Assembly (NCBI GenBank): GCA_017992055.1
Contig: JAGOPK010000001.1
Coordinates: 744,001 to 808,000 of the forward strand
Reading direction: 5' to 3'
DNA length: 64,000 nt
DNA from: Burkholderiaceae bacterium
GTDB taxonomy: Bacteria; Pseudomonadota; Gammaproteobacteria; Burkholderiales; Burkholderiaceae_C
Shown here: piece by piece, positions 1 through 7,434 of the stretch
Position numbering within the stretch: the stretch's first letter is position 1
Layout of the letters: every line of letters begins with the position of its first letter
Position numbers and translations under genes: made by a program
Notes under the pieces: model-generated
Seen by the model: the letters and a program-made list of their open reading frames with translations, nothing else
What the model was told of the DNA's origin: nothing
The model's database searches: none

Positions 1-227
1 TCCATGCGGCCGGCCAGGATGAACACCCATTGCGCATCGCCGGTGCAGTGGAACTCGCTGCGAAAGCCGACCGGGCTTTCGCGCAGCTGGTAGCCGGCGC
101 TGGGCAGCAGCGGCGACAACCGCGCCTGCGGCTTGCCCTCGCTGAGCGCGATGGCCGTGTCGCGCCAGCGCGCACGGCCGTCGACGTCGGTGAACAGTTC
201 GACGCGGGTGAAGATGGGCTGGCTCAA
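1..227 (-). CDS. Cupin-like hypothetical protein (partial, N-terminal part)
   Basis: An open frame of 75 codons runs off the left edge of the window. It starts at a TTG (225-227) with GGAGC about nine bases upstream. The only nearby ATG upstream is out of frame and stops at once, so TTG is preferred. The visible protein begins LSQPIFTRVELFTDVDG and reaches a FHCTGDAQWVFILAGRM segment. That segment looks like the beta-strand ladder of small cupin proteins. No metal-binding histidine set is visible in this part, so the function is unknown. It follows the PEP-CTERM gene on the same strand after 77 bases and may or may not belong to that operon. Confidence 0.55.
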   Translation of the reverse strand, partial: MSQPIFTRVELFTDVDGRARWRDTAIALSEGKPQARLSPLLPSAGYQLRESPVGFRSEFHCTGDAQWVFILAGRM

Positions 228-304
228 GGCAAAAGCTCCGGGCTGGATGGACCAGGCCGGAGCATAGGGCCAGACCGCGGGGCCTGGCGCCGGGGGCGAG
301 TCGC

Positions 305-985
305 TTACTCGGCGCGGCGGCGGCGCTTGGCCAGCAGGCCGAACATGCCCAGGCCGGACAGCATCAGGGCCAGGCTGGCGGGTTCGGGCACCGGGGCGGC
401 GGCATAGGTGTAGGTGATGTCGGCATAGCCGCCGGCGCGGGTCTGGATCCACGAGGCCAGGTTGGCCGAGCCGGTGACCGTCGAGGCACTCTTGCCGGTC
501 AGCGGCGCGCTCAGCGAGCCCACGCCGGTGAACAGCAGCAGGTCGGCGGCCGCGGTGCTGCTGTAGCTCTCCGAGCGCGACCCGGTCAGGCCCAGCAGCG
601 TGGCGCCCGAGCTTCCGGACCAGTTCAGGCTGCCATCGAAGGCCGTCAGCGACAGCACCTGGGTCACCAGCGGCACGGTGATGACCAGGGTGGTCTGGTC
701 CGGCCGCGACAGCGTCAGCGTGGAGGCCAGGTTGAGCGTGACCGTGGAGGCCTTGGCGTCGGTGCTTTCGATGCGCGCGTCGCCGATGACGTTGCCGTGC
801 AGCGTGATGTCGACCTGCAGCAGGTCACCCAGCGAGCTGTCGAACAGCGGCAGGCTCAGGCTGCTGGCCCAGTTGGTGGTGGTCAGCGGCACCACGTTGG
901 AGGTGTAGGTCACCTGGGTGGCGGCATTGGCGCCGGCAGCCAGCGAGAACAGCAGGGTCGACAGCAGGGCGGTGGAGAGCTTCAT
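305..985 (-). CDS. PEP-CTERM sorting domain protein, choice-of-anchor E type
   Basis: A 226-residue exported protein. It has a signal peptide of about 21 residues (MKLST...AGANA). A body with TTTNW near residue 35 and FDSSLGDL near 48 resembles the choice-of-anchor E domain of exosortase substrates. The C-terminus is VPEPASLAL, a hydrophobic helix and an RRRR tail. Exosortases cut this type of tail and anchor the protein at the envelope or in the exopolysaccharide matrix. It lies 50 bases downstream of a paralogue with the same architecture (1036-1683), so the two are probably co-transcribed from the sigma-54 promoter at 1748-1763. The molecular role is unknown. The export and sorting assignment is firm. 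Confidence 0.88.
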   Translation of the reverse strand: MKLSTALLSTLLFSLAAGANAATQVTYTSNVVPLTTTNWASSLSLPLFDSSLGDLLQVDITLHGNVIGDARIESTDAKASTVTLNLASTLTLSRPDQTTLVITVPLVTQVLSLTAFDGSLNWSGSSGATLLGLTGSRSESYSSTAAADLLLFTGVGSLSAPLTGKSASTVTGSANLASWIQTRAGGYADITYTYAAAPVPEPASLALMLSGLGMFGLLAKRRRRAE

Positions 986-1035
986 GGGATGTTCCAGGGG
1001 GCGGTGTGCGGGGTGTCGATGGATGCCGGCGCGAC

Positions 1036-1683
1036 TCAGGCGCGGCGGCGGCGGGTCGACAGGCCCACGCCGGCCAGGGCCAGGCCCACCAGCGCCAGCG
1101 AGGCCGGTTCCGGCACCTGGGCATTCGGGGTGTAGTCGTAGGTCACCCGCAGATTGGCGCCGGCCGTGGTCTGGATGATGGTGATCAGGTTGCCCGAGCC
1201 GCTGGCGTTCGAGGTGCCGGCGGCGCTGACGCCGATGCTGTAGAGGTCGCTGCCGATCAGGCCGCCGAAGCCGCTGTTCATGACCGCCAGGCCGCTGTTG
1301 CTGGCCGTCAGCGCTGCGCCGCTGAAGCCGGAGGCGCCGCCGAAATCGACGTCGCCATCAAAGGCCGCGACGTCGCGCGTGCTGCTGTTGCTCAGGTTCA
1401 GCACCACGGAGATCGGCAGGCCGAAGGTCAGCGCGGCCAGCGTATTGGTGCTGATGGTGGTGGCGGCGCTGTCCAGGCTTTCGATGCCGAAGGTCGACGT
1501 CGCCGAGCCGCTGTAGGCAAAGCTCACCGAGTTCAGCGTGCCCAGGCTGGCATCGAACTTCTGGAACGTCAGCGTGCTGTCCCAGTTGGTCGTGGACACC
1601 GCGATCACGGCCGAGGTGCTGATGGTGGCGGCTTGGGCTGCGGTGGCGGCGACCAGGGCGAGGGCGGTGAGCAGGCGCTTCAT
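1036..1683 (-). CDS. PEP-CTERM sorting domain protein, choice-of-anchor E type
   Basis: A 215-residue exported protein starting at the ATG at 1681-1683. A longer in-frame extension upstream has no signal-peptide character and would swallow the sigma-54 promoter. The protein has a signal peptide (MKRLLTALALVAATAAQA), then STTNW and FDASLGTL motifs shared with the downstream paralogue, and ends with VPEPASLAL, a hydrophobic helix and TRRRRA. The domain order and the TNW...FD.SLG.L signature fit the choice-of-anchor E family of PEP-CTERM proteins. It is the first gene of a probable two-gene operon of surface proteins. The exosortase that would process it is not in the window. Confidence 0.88.
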   Translation of the reverse strand: MKRLLTALALVAATAAQAATISTSAVIAVSTTNWDSTLTFQKFDASLGTLNSVSFAYSGSATSTFGIESLDSAATTISTNTLAALTFGLPISVVLNLSNSSTRDVAAFDGDVDFGGASGFSGAALTASNSGLAVMNSGFGGLIGSDLYSIGVSAAGTSNASGSGNLITIIQTTAGANLRVTYDYTPNAQVPEPASLALVGLALAGVGLSTRRRRA

Positions 1684-1747
1684 GGGGTTCCCGAACGACG
1701 TTGTGGTGGTGGAGCCGGGCCGGTGACCTGGCGTTTGAGTTCTCTTA

Positions 1748-1763
1748 AGCGAATGCCGTGCCA
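1748..1763 (-). promoter_or_regulatory. Sigma-54 (RpoN) -24/-12 promoter of the PEP-CTERM operon
   Basis: On the minus strand the sequence TGGCACGGCATTCGCT matches the RpoN consensus TGGCACG-N4-TTGCW with one mismatch. It keeps the obligatory GG and GC at exactly 10 bases spacing. It sits about 65 bases upstream of the start codon at 1683, giving an expected transcription start near 1738. Published PEP-CTERM/exosortase loci often use RpoN with the PrsR activator, so such a promoter is expected in this context. Confidence 0.75.
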
Positions 1764-1792
1764 GGTCTTTTGATGGCAATAAAACCCATATA

Positions 1793-1805
1793 AATCAATT
1801 GCTTG
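1793..1805. promoter_or_regulatory. IHF-type binding site upstream of the sigma-54 promoter
   Basis: AATCAATTGCTTG is an exact match to the IHF consensus WATCAANNNNTTR. It is centred about 60 bases upstream of the expected start of the sigma-54 transcript, the usual place for the IHF bend that brings an enhancer-bound activator to RpoN polymerase. It also lies within a short dyad with AAATCA and TGATTT arms (1792-1815). Confidence 0.6.
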
Positions 1806-2033
1806 AATCTGATTTTGAAGGTGCAACCAGGGTTGGCCCAGGCCCCCCCTTGTTCCTTGTCAAAGTGCCTGACGTGCGTTCTTTCACGGATGGCCGCGGT
1901 TCGTGACGGATCGCACGCCGCGGCCGGCCGCGGGGGGCTTGTGGCTGTCAAGGAATTCGACAGGGCAAGCCTGCACAGCCCGTCGGCGCCGGCGTGACAG
2001 GGCCTTGGCGGGCTGGCTGGCACACTGCGCCGG

Positions 2034-2999
2034 ATGTCTGCTGCCCTCTCTCCTGCGGCCATGCGCCTGCCCCTGCTGGTGACCATGGCCGCCTGGGGCG
2101 CCAATCTGTCGGCGATGAAGCTGCTGCTGGAGCGCTACGACCCGGTGCTGATCTCGGCCTCGCGCATGGCCGTGGCCGCGCTGGCCCTGGCGGTGGTGGC
2201 CTGGCTGAGGCATCTGCGCCGCACCCAGCTCTGGCCGCGGCTGTCGGGCCGGCAGTGGCTGGGACTGCTGGCCTGCGCGGTGCTGATGGTCTATGTCAAC
2301 CAGCTGCTGCTGGTGTGGGGCATCCAGCGCACGGCGGCGGCCAATGCCTCGCTGGTGATTGCGCTGAACCCGCTGGTGTCCTCGCTGCTGGCCGCGGCCC
2401 TGCTGGGCGACCGGCTGACGCCGGCGCGCCTGGCCGGCGTGGGCCTGGGCTTTCTGGGCGTGGCCGCGGTGGTGCTGAACCGGCCCGGCGCCTCGCTGGC
2501 CGGGGCCGGCTTCGGCGACCTGCTGGTGCTGGGCGCGGTTCTGACCTGGGTCGCCGGCGGCGCCCTGGTGCAGCGCCTGGGCCGTGGCCTGGATGCGGCC
2601 AGCATCAGCACCGTGATCCATGTCGCCGGCGGCCTGATGCTGGCCCTGCATGTGGCGCTGCTGTCGCTGCTGGACCTGGGCGTGAGCTGGCCGCCGCTGG
2701 CCGCGGTGCGGGCCCAGGATGTGGCACTGATCGCCGCCACCGGCCTGGTGGCCACGGCCTTCGGCGCCATGGTGTGGAACCGCGCGCTGCAGCTGCTGGG
2801 CGTGGCGCGCACCGCGCTGTATGCCTACTGGGTGCCGATCTTCGGCGTCGGCTTTGCCGTGGCCTGGCTGGGCGAGCCGCTGACCGGCTGGCATGCCTTC
2901 GGCCTGGTGGCCGTGCTGTCGGGCACCTGGCTGGGCACGCGCCGGCCGGCGGCGGCGTTGGTGCAGACTGGCGCTCCCGTCCCCACTTCAAGGCCCTGA
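2034..2999 (+). CDS. EamA/DMT family transporter
   Basis: A 321-residue integral membrane protein with about ten hydrophobic segments arranged as two EamA repeats (roughly residues 12-140 and 160-300). This is the standard layout of drug/metabolite transporters. The first helix carries TMAAWGANLSAMKLL. The second repeat ends in the AYWVPIFGVGFAVAWLGEPLT segment typical of the family. The substrate cannot be read from sequence; amino-acid or metabolite export is usual. A second ATG lies at residue 10. The stop is five bases before the start of the M20 peptidase, so the two genes are probably co-transcribed. Confidence 0.85.
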   Translation: MSAALSPAAMRLPLLVTMAAWGANLSAMKLLLERYDPVLISASRMAVAALALAVVAWLRHLRRTQLWPRLSGRQWLGLLACAVLMVYVNQLLLVWGIQRTAAANASLVIALNPLVSSLLAAALLGDRLTPARLAGVGLGFLGVAAVVLNRPGASLAGAGFGDLLVLGAVLTWVAGGALVQRLGRGLDAASISTVIHVAGGLMLALHVALLSLLDLGVSWPPLAAVRAQDVALIAATGLVATAFGAMVWNRALQLLGVARTALYAYWVPIFGVGFAVAWLGEPLTGWHAFGLVAVLSGTWLGTRRPAAALVQTGAPVPTSRP

Positions 3000-3004
3000 A
3001 GACC

Positions 3005-4258
3005 ATGCGCCGCCTGCCCCGCTTCCTGTCCGTCCTGCCCCTGGCGCTGCTGGCCGCCCAGGGCATCGCCCAACCCCAGCCCCAGCCGGATGCCACCCTG
3101 CTGGCCGCGGCCCGCGCCGCCCAGCCGGCCCTGCTGCAGACGCTGCGCGAGATGGTGGCCATCGAGTCCGGCACCATGGACGCGCCGGGCCTGGCGCGCA
3201 TGCTCGACGACGCCGAGCGCCGGCTCAAGGCCGTGGGCGCCACGGTTGAGCGCCGCCCCGGCGCCGCCGCCGGCACGCCCGAGGTGCTGCTGGGCCGGCT
3301 GGCCGGCACCGGCAAGCGCCGCATCCTGATGATGGCCCATCTGGACACCATCTACTGGCCTGGCGCGCTGAGCACCCAGCCGATCAAGGAAGAAGGCGGC
3401 AAGCTCTACGGTCCCGGCATCGCCGACGACAAGGGCGGCGCGGCCACCATCCTGCATGCGCTGCAGATCCTGCAGGCCGCCGGCTGGAAGGACTATGGCC
3501 AGATTACCGTGCTCTTCAATGCCGACGAAGAATCGGGCTCGCGTGGCTCGGGGGCGCTGATCGCCCAGCAGGCCGCCGAGCACGACGTGGTGCTGAGCTT
3601 CGAGCCCACCGCGGCGCCCGATCCCGGCGTGCTGCTGGCCGCCGCCGGCGTGGCCGAGCTCAAGCTCACGGTCAAGGGCCGGGCCGCGCATGCCGGCGCC
3701 GCGCCGCAGCTGGGCCGCAATGCGGCCATCGAGCTGTCGCACCAGGTGCTGCAGACGGCCGACATCGCCAAGGGCATCCCCGGCGCGCAGCTGAACTGGA
3801 CCACGCTGAGCGCCGGCAAGGTGCGCAACCAGATCCCCGATGCCGCCGAGGCCGGCGCCGACGTGCGCCTGACCGCGCCCGATGCCGCCGACAAGCTGCT
3901 GGCCGCGGTGCAGGCCAAGGTGGCCGAGAAGAAGGCCGTGCCCGACACCGAGGTGGCGGTGAGCCTGAACGTGGGCCGGCCGCCTTTTGTCGGCGATGTG
4001 CGCACCAGGGCCCTGGCCCAGCGCGCCCAGGCCATTGCCGCCGAGCTGGCGCCAGCCAAGCCGCTGTCGCTGCACCCGATCAGCGGTGGCGGCACCGATG
4101 CCGGCTTTGCCGCGCAGTCGGGCAAGGCCACGGTGCTGGAAAGCCTGGGCCTGCCCGGCTGGGGCTACCACGCCCGCGATGAATACATCGACATCGCGCA
4201 GGTCGTGCCGCGCCTGTACCTGGCGCTGCGGCTGCTAGTGGATCTGGGCAAGAACTGA
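3005..4258 (+). CDS. M20 family metallopeptidase, exported (carboxypeptidase G2-like)
   Basis: A 417-residue zinc peptidase with an N-terminal signal peptide (MRRLPRFLSVLPLALLAAQGIA). Metal and catalytic motifs are in order: MAHLDTIYWPG, GPGIADDKGG, FNADEESGSRGS, and the C-terminal HPISGGGTDAG. The insertion between them (TVKGRAAHAGAAPQLGRNA) is the M20 dimerisation lid. This pattern fits the glutamate carboxypeptidase/CPG2 branch, which cleaves C-terminal glutamate or similar residues in the periplasm. The start at 3005 is chosen because it gives a clean signal peptide and a five-base gap to the transporter. The partner transporter could move substrate or product, which is inference. Confidence 0.87.
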   Translation: MRRLPRFLSVLPLALLAAQGIAQPQPQPDATLLAAARAAQPALLQTLREMVAIESGTMDAPGLARMLDDAERRLKAVGATVERRPGAAAGTPEVLLGRLAGTGKRRILMMAHLDTIYWPGALSTQPIKEEGGKLYGPGIADDKGGAATILHALQILQAAGWKDYGQITVLFNADEESGSRGSGALIAQQAAEHDVVLSFEPTAAPDPGVLLAAAGVAELKLTVKGRAAHAGAAPQLGRNAAIELSHQVLQTADIAKGIPGAQLNWTTLSAGKVRNQIPDAAEAGADVRLTAPDAADKLLAAVQAKVAEKKAVPDTEVAVSLNVGRPPFVGDVRTRALAQRAQAIAAELAPAKPLSLHPISGGGTDAGFAAQSGKATVLESLGLPGWGYHARDEYIDIAQVVPRLYLALRLLVDLGKN

Positions 4259-4260
4259 GC

Positions 4261-4340
4261 GGGCCGAGCGCCGGGCCGCTCCCAAGCCGGCCCGCACCCG
4301 CCCGGCGGGTGGCCTCGCGTTCCCGCGAGGCCGGGTGCCC
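4261..4340 (-). repeat. Dispersed approximately 80-base hairpin repeat, copy A
   Basis: Read on the minus strand, this interval aligns along its whole length with 50589-50668 on the plus strand. It has three consecutive hairpins. The first has CTCGCG and CGCGAG arms with a four-base loop. The second is the near-perfect palindrome ACCCGCCGGGCGGGT. The third follows the shared GCTTGGGAGCGGCCCGGCG. It fills the space between two convergent genes (stops at 4258 and 4345) and may also act as a bidirectional terminator. Confidence 0.7.
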
Positions 4341-4344
4341 CAAC

Positions 4345-5184
4345 TCATTCTTTGAAGTACACGACCTGGTGCGTGGTGGCCAGCAGCTGGCCCTGCGCAT
4401 TCCACAGCTGGCCGCTGTGGTCGAAATAGCCGTGGTGGAAGGCCTGGCCCTGGGCCTGGGCCAGCAGATGGCCGGCGCCGCTGGCCGCCAGCAGGCCGCT
4501 GTCGGCATGGAAGTACACCGTCATCGACACCGTGCCCACCGGCACGCGGCGTGCGCGCCGCAGCCAGATGCGCGGAAAGAAGATGTCGGCCAGCGCCGCC
4601 AGCGAGCAGAAGTCCAGCGGCCGCGGCGGCGCATCGCGCACCCACAGCCGGCTCAGGCTGGGCTCGCCGCGGTCGTCCCAGTGCGCCGGGATGTGGCCGG
4701 CCAGCGGCCGCATGTCGTAGCAGGCCAGCCAGGCCACGGCGCCGGGCGGCGGCTGCACCGGCGCCACCGCGTCGGCCGGCGGCACCGTGGGCATGGGCAT
4801 GTCGCTGGCGCCCCAGGTGGCGCGCCGCGCGGCGGTGAACACCGTGGCCGTGGTCGCCACCTCGGGCCGGCCGTCGGCGTCGGGCTGGCTCAGCTCGACC
4901 ATCCAGTGCTGGGTGCTGCGGTTGGTGCGCACCGGCCGGGCCTCGATGCTGAACGGCGCATCGCCCACCGGGCCGGCGAAGTTGACGGTCAGCGACACCG
5001 GCTCGCCCAGGCGCTGCGGATGCAGCATCACCGCATTCAGCATCGTGGCGGCCGTGATGCCGCCATAGGGCCCGACCATGTTGCGCCACAGCGGATGGTT
5101 CTGGCCGGCAAAGTGGTCGCCGCCGGCGGGGCGCAGGGCGATGCCCTGGTCGAAGGGATGAGGTGCAGAGGACAGATCGGTCAT
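4345..5184 (-). CDS. Acyl-CoA thioesterase family protein (double hotdog)
   Basis: A 279-residue protein starting at the ATG at 5182-5184. The N-terminal half (MVGPYGGITAATMLNAVMLHP...LTVNFAGPVGDAPFSIEARPVR) is the TesB-like first hotdog with the glycine-rich GPYGG turn. The C-terminal half (VPVGTVSMTVYFHADSGLL...HGYFDHSGQLWNAQGQLLATTHQVVYFK) is the second hotdog. The length and two-domain layout match the thioesterase superfamily found next to acyl-CoA metabolism genes. It presumably hydrolyses an acyl-CoA, with chain length unknown. It ends against the hairpin repeat and is convergent with the M20 peptidase. The next gene on this strand ends 67 bases upstream. Confidence 0.8.
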   Translation of the reverse strand: MTDLSSAPHPFDQGIALRPAGGDHFAGQNHPLWRNMVGPYGGITAATMLNAVMLHPQRLGEPVSLTVNFAGPVGDAPFSIEARPVRTNRSTQHWMVELSQPDADGRPEVATTATVFTAARRATWGASDMPMPTVPPADAVAPVQPPPGAVAWLACYDMRPLAGHIPAHWDDRGEPSLSRLWVRDAPPRPLDFCSLAALADIFFPRIWLRRARRVPVGTVSMTVYFHADSGLLAASGAGHLLAQAQGQAFHHGYFDHSGQLWNAQGQLLATTHQVVYFKE

Positions 5185-5251
5185 CGCGCCAGTGTGCCGG
5201 CTGGGCAGGGCGCGGCCCGTCGTGCAGGCGACGGCCGGGCCCTGGTCGGCT

Positions 5252-7318
5252 TCAGCGCCAGGCCGCGCCCAGCAGCGCCGCCAGGTCGACGCGGGCCTCC
5301 GGTGCTGCCGCCCAGGCCGCCGGCGGCTGCGGCCCGGCCGGCCCCAGCCGGTCCAACGTGGCCAGCACCGCCGGCGTGACGAAGCGCGACACGCCACCAT
5401 AGAGGTGGCGGTCGCCATGGCGGTGCTGCTGGGTGACATGAAAGCGCAGCGGCGCCAGCAGCTGCAGGTGCTCACGCGCGCGGGTGATGCCCACGTAGAG
5501 CAGGCGCCGCTCCTCGGCCAGCTGGGCGGCGCTGCCGGCCGACACATCGGCCGGCAGGCAGCCGTCGACCACGTTGAGCAGGCTCACCGCCCGCCATTCC
5601 TGGCCCTTGGCCGAGTGCAGGGTGCTGAGGATCAGGTAGTCCTCGTCGCGGTGCGGCGGGCCGGCCTCGTCGCTGCTGGCCGCCGGCGGGTCCAGCGTCA
5701 GCTCGGTCAGAAAGCGCTCGCGGCTGGCCTGGGCCGCGGCCAGGCGCTGCAGCTGGTCCAGGTCGGCCAGGCGCAGTGCGGCATCGTCGGCATGGCGGCG
5801 GTGCAGATGCGGCGCCAGCCAGTCGCGCACCGCGCCCAGCTCGGCCGGCCAGGGCGAATCGGGCGCGGCCAGCGAGCGCAGCAGGGCCAGCAGGGCCGGC
5901 CAGTCGCCGCGCGCGGCCGGCGGCGGCGTCCAGGCGGCCAGCGCGGCGCGTGGATCGTCGGCCGCATCCATGGCATCCAGCAGGCGCCGCGCCGCCGCCG
6001 GGCCGATGCCGGGCAGCTGGGTGGCCACGCGCCAGCCGGCCAGGCGGCAGCGCGGGTTGTGCGCCCAGCGCAGCACGGCCAGGCAGTCCTTGACATGGCC
6101 CGCCTCGATGAACTTGAGGCCGCCGAACTTGACGAACGGGATGGCGCGGCGCGCCAGCTCCAGCTCGAGTGCGGCGCTGTGGCTGGCGGTGCGGAACAGC
6201 ACGGCCTGGTCACGCAGGCGCAGGCCCTGCTCGCGCAGCGCCAGCACGCGGTCGGCCACCTGGCGCGCCTGGTCCAGCTCGTCGGCCACGGTCAGCAGTT
6301 GCGGCCGCGGGCCGCTGTCGCCGCCCTGGCGCTGTGCGCGCAGCGTCTTGGCATGGCGCGAGCCCTCGGGCGCCGCGGCCATCACCGCATTCGCCGCATC
6401 GAGGATGGGCTGGGTGCTGCGGTAGTTGCGCTCCAGCGTCACCACCCGGGCCGGCGGCGCAAAGCGCTGGGCAAAGCCGAGGATGTTGTCGACCTCGGCG
6501 CCGCGGAAGGCGTAGATGCTCTGCGCATCGTCGCCGACCACGGTCAGGCCGCGGCCGTCGGGCTTGAGCCGGGCCAGGATGGCCGCCTGCAGGCGGTTGG
6601 TGTCCTGGTATTCGTCGACCAGCACCTGCTCGAAGCGCTGGCCCAGGTGGGCGGCCAGCGCCGGCTCGCCCAGCAGGCCGTGCCAGGCCACGAGCAGGTC
6701 GTCGTAGTCCAGCACCGCCTGGGCGCGCTTGTCGTCGGCATGGGCGGCAAACAGCCGGCGCAAGCTGTCGTGGTGCTCGGCGCACCAGGGGTAGTCGTCG
6801 GCCAGCACCCGGGCCAGCGGCTGCTGGGTGTTGAGGCAGCGGCTGGCAATCGCCAGGCAGGTGGCGGCCAGCGGAAAGCGGCGCCGGCCGGTGGCCTCGC
6901 CGCCCAGGTCCAGGCGCTCGCGGGCCTGGGCCATCAGCGCCTCGGCATCGGCGCGGTCGATGATGGTGAAGTTCTCGGCCAGGCCCAGCCGGGACGATTG
7001 CTCGCGCAGCAGGCGCGCGGCCACGCTGTGGAAGGTGCCGGCCCAGGGCAGGACCGGCGGCGGCTGGGTCGTGCCCAGGCCCAGGGCCTGGTGGATCAGC
7101 CGGCCGGCACGCTGGGCCAGGGTCTGGGCGGCGCGGCGCGAAAACGTCAGCAGCAGCAGCCGGCCGGGATCGGCGCCGTCCAGCACGCATTGCGCCACGC
7201 GGGCGGCCAGGGTCAGGGTCTTGCCGGTGCCGGCGCCGGCCAGCACCAGCAGCGGGCCGCCGCGGTGGGCCACGGCAGCGGCCTGCTCGGGGTTCAAGGT
7301 GTCGATGATTTGGGCCAC
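5252..7318 (-). CDS. UvrD/Rep/PcrA-type ATP-dependent DNA helicase
   Basis: A superfamily 1A helicase of about 688 residues. Motifs in order: LNPEQAAAV, Walker [63 protein letters not shown] and VGITRARE. It should unwind DNA 3' to 5' in repair or in restarting forks. The start is uncertain. The GTG at 7316-7318 precedes [12 protein letters not shown] and is chosen because the frame farther upstream (to a TTG at 7402) runs through the promoter and LexA-like box of the divergent gene. An SOS role would fit that box. It is shorter than E. coli UvrD (720) but no helicase motif is missing. Confidence 0.86.
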   Translation of the reverse strand: MAQIIDTLNPEQAAAVAHRGGPLLVLAGAGTGKTLTLAARVAQCVLDGADPGRLLLLTFSRRAAQTLAQRAGRLIHQALGLGTTQPPPVLPWAGTFHSVAARLLREQSSRLGLAENFTIIDRADAEALMAQARERLDLGGEATGRRRFPLAATCLAIASRCLNTQQPLARVLADDYPWCAEHHDSLRRLFAAHADDKRAQAVLDYDDLLVAWHGLLGEPALAAHLGQRFEQVLVDEYQDTNRLQAAILARLKPDGRGLTVVGDDAQSIYAFRGAEVDNILGFAQRFAPPARVVTLERNYRSTQPILDAANAVMAAAPEGSRHAKTLRAQRQGGDSGPRPQLLTVADELDQARQVADRVLALREQGLRLRDQAVLFRTASHSAALELELARRAIPFVKFGGLKFIEAGHVKDCLAVLRWAHNPRCRLAGWRVATQLPGIGPAAARRLLDAMDAADDPRAALAAWTPPPAARGDWPALLALLRSLAAPDSPWPAELGAVRDWLAPHLHRRHADDAALRLADLDQLQRLAAAQASRERFLTELTLDPPAASSDEAGPPHRDEDYLILSTLHSAKGQEWRAVSLLNVVDGCLPADVSAGSAAQLAEERRLLYVGITRAREHLQLLAPLRFHVTQQHRHGDRHLYGGVSRFVTPAVLATLDRLGPAGPQPPAAWAAAPEARVDLAALLGAAWR

Positions 7319-7370
7319 GTCAAGACCGCGTTGCGCCAGGGGAGGGACCGGCGCCCGGACCGCGAGATTA

Positions 7371-7386
7371 CTGTATAAATCTCCAG
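7371..7386. promoter_or_regulatory. LexA-like (SOS) box between helicase and ribonucleotide reductase
   Basis: CTGTATAAATCTCCAG keeps the CTGT-N8-nCAG form of the E. coli/betaproteobacterial LexA box, with one change in the right half (ACAG to CCAG). With flanks, the left half reads TACTGTATA, identical to the E. coli consensus. It overlaps a good -10 element (TATAAA, 7374-7379) pointing towards the reductase and lies about 55 bases upstream of the helicase start. LexA could therefore repress both genes. Confidence 0.6.
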
Positions 7387-7434
7387 ATTCTGCACACCCC
7401 AATGCCGATCCCGGCCTGCCGACGCCGCCCCACC

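Larger units (their letters stand above)
1684..2033. other. 350-base intergenic regulatory region
   Basis: This gap separates the PEP-CTERM operon (minus strand) from the DMT transporter (plus strand). It includes a stretch much richer in A and T than the surroundings (about 1765-1830). It holds a sigma-54-type promoter (1748-1763) and an IHF-type site (1793-1805). Farther upstream are two dyads that could be activator sites: TCACG/CGTGA arms at 1884-1888 and 1902-1906, and CTGTC/GACAG arms at 1945-1949 and 1959-1963. A 119-codon open frame crosses the gap on the minus strand, but its composition is unlike a protein and it would cover the promoter, so it is not called. Confidence 0.6.

Noticed and set aside
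1745-2104. A 119-codon minus-strand frame across the intergenic region upstream of the PEP-CTERM operon.
   Set aside because: It would cover the sigma-54 promoter and IHF site, lacks a good ribosome site and has no protein-like pattern.
5252-7402. Extension of the helicase to a TTG at 7402.
   Set aside because: The added residues are not helicase-like and run through the promoter and LexA-like box of the divergent gene.
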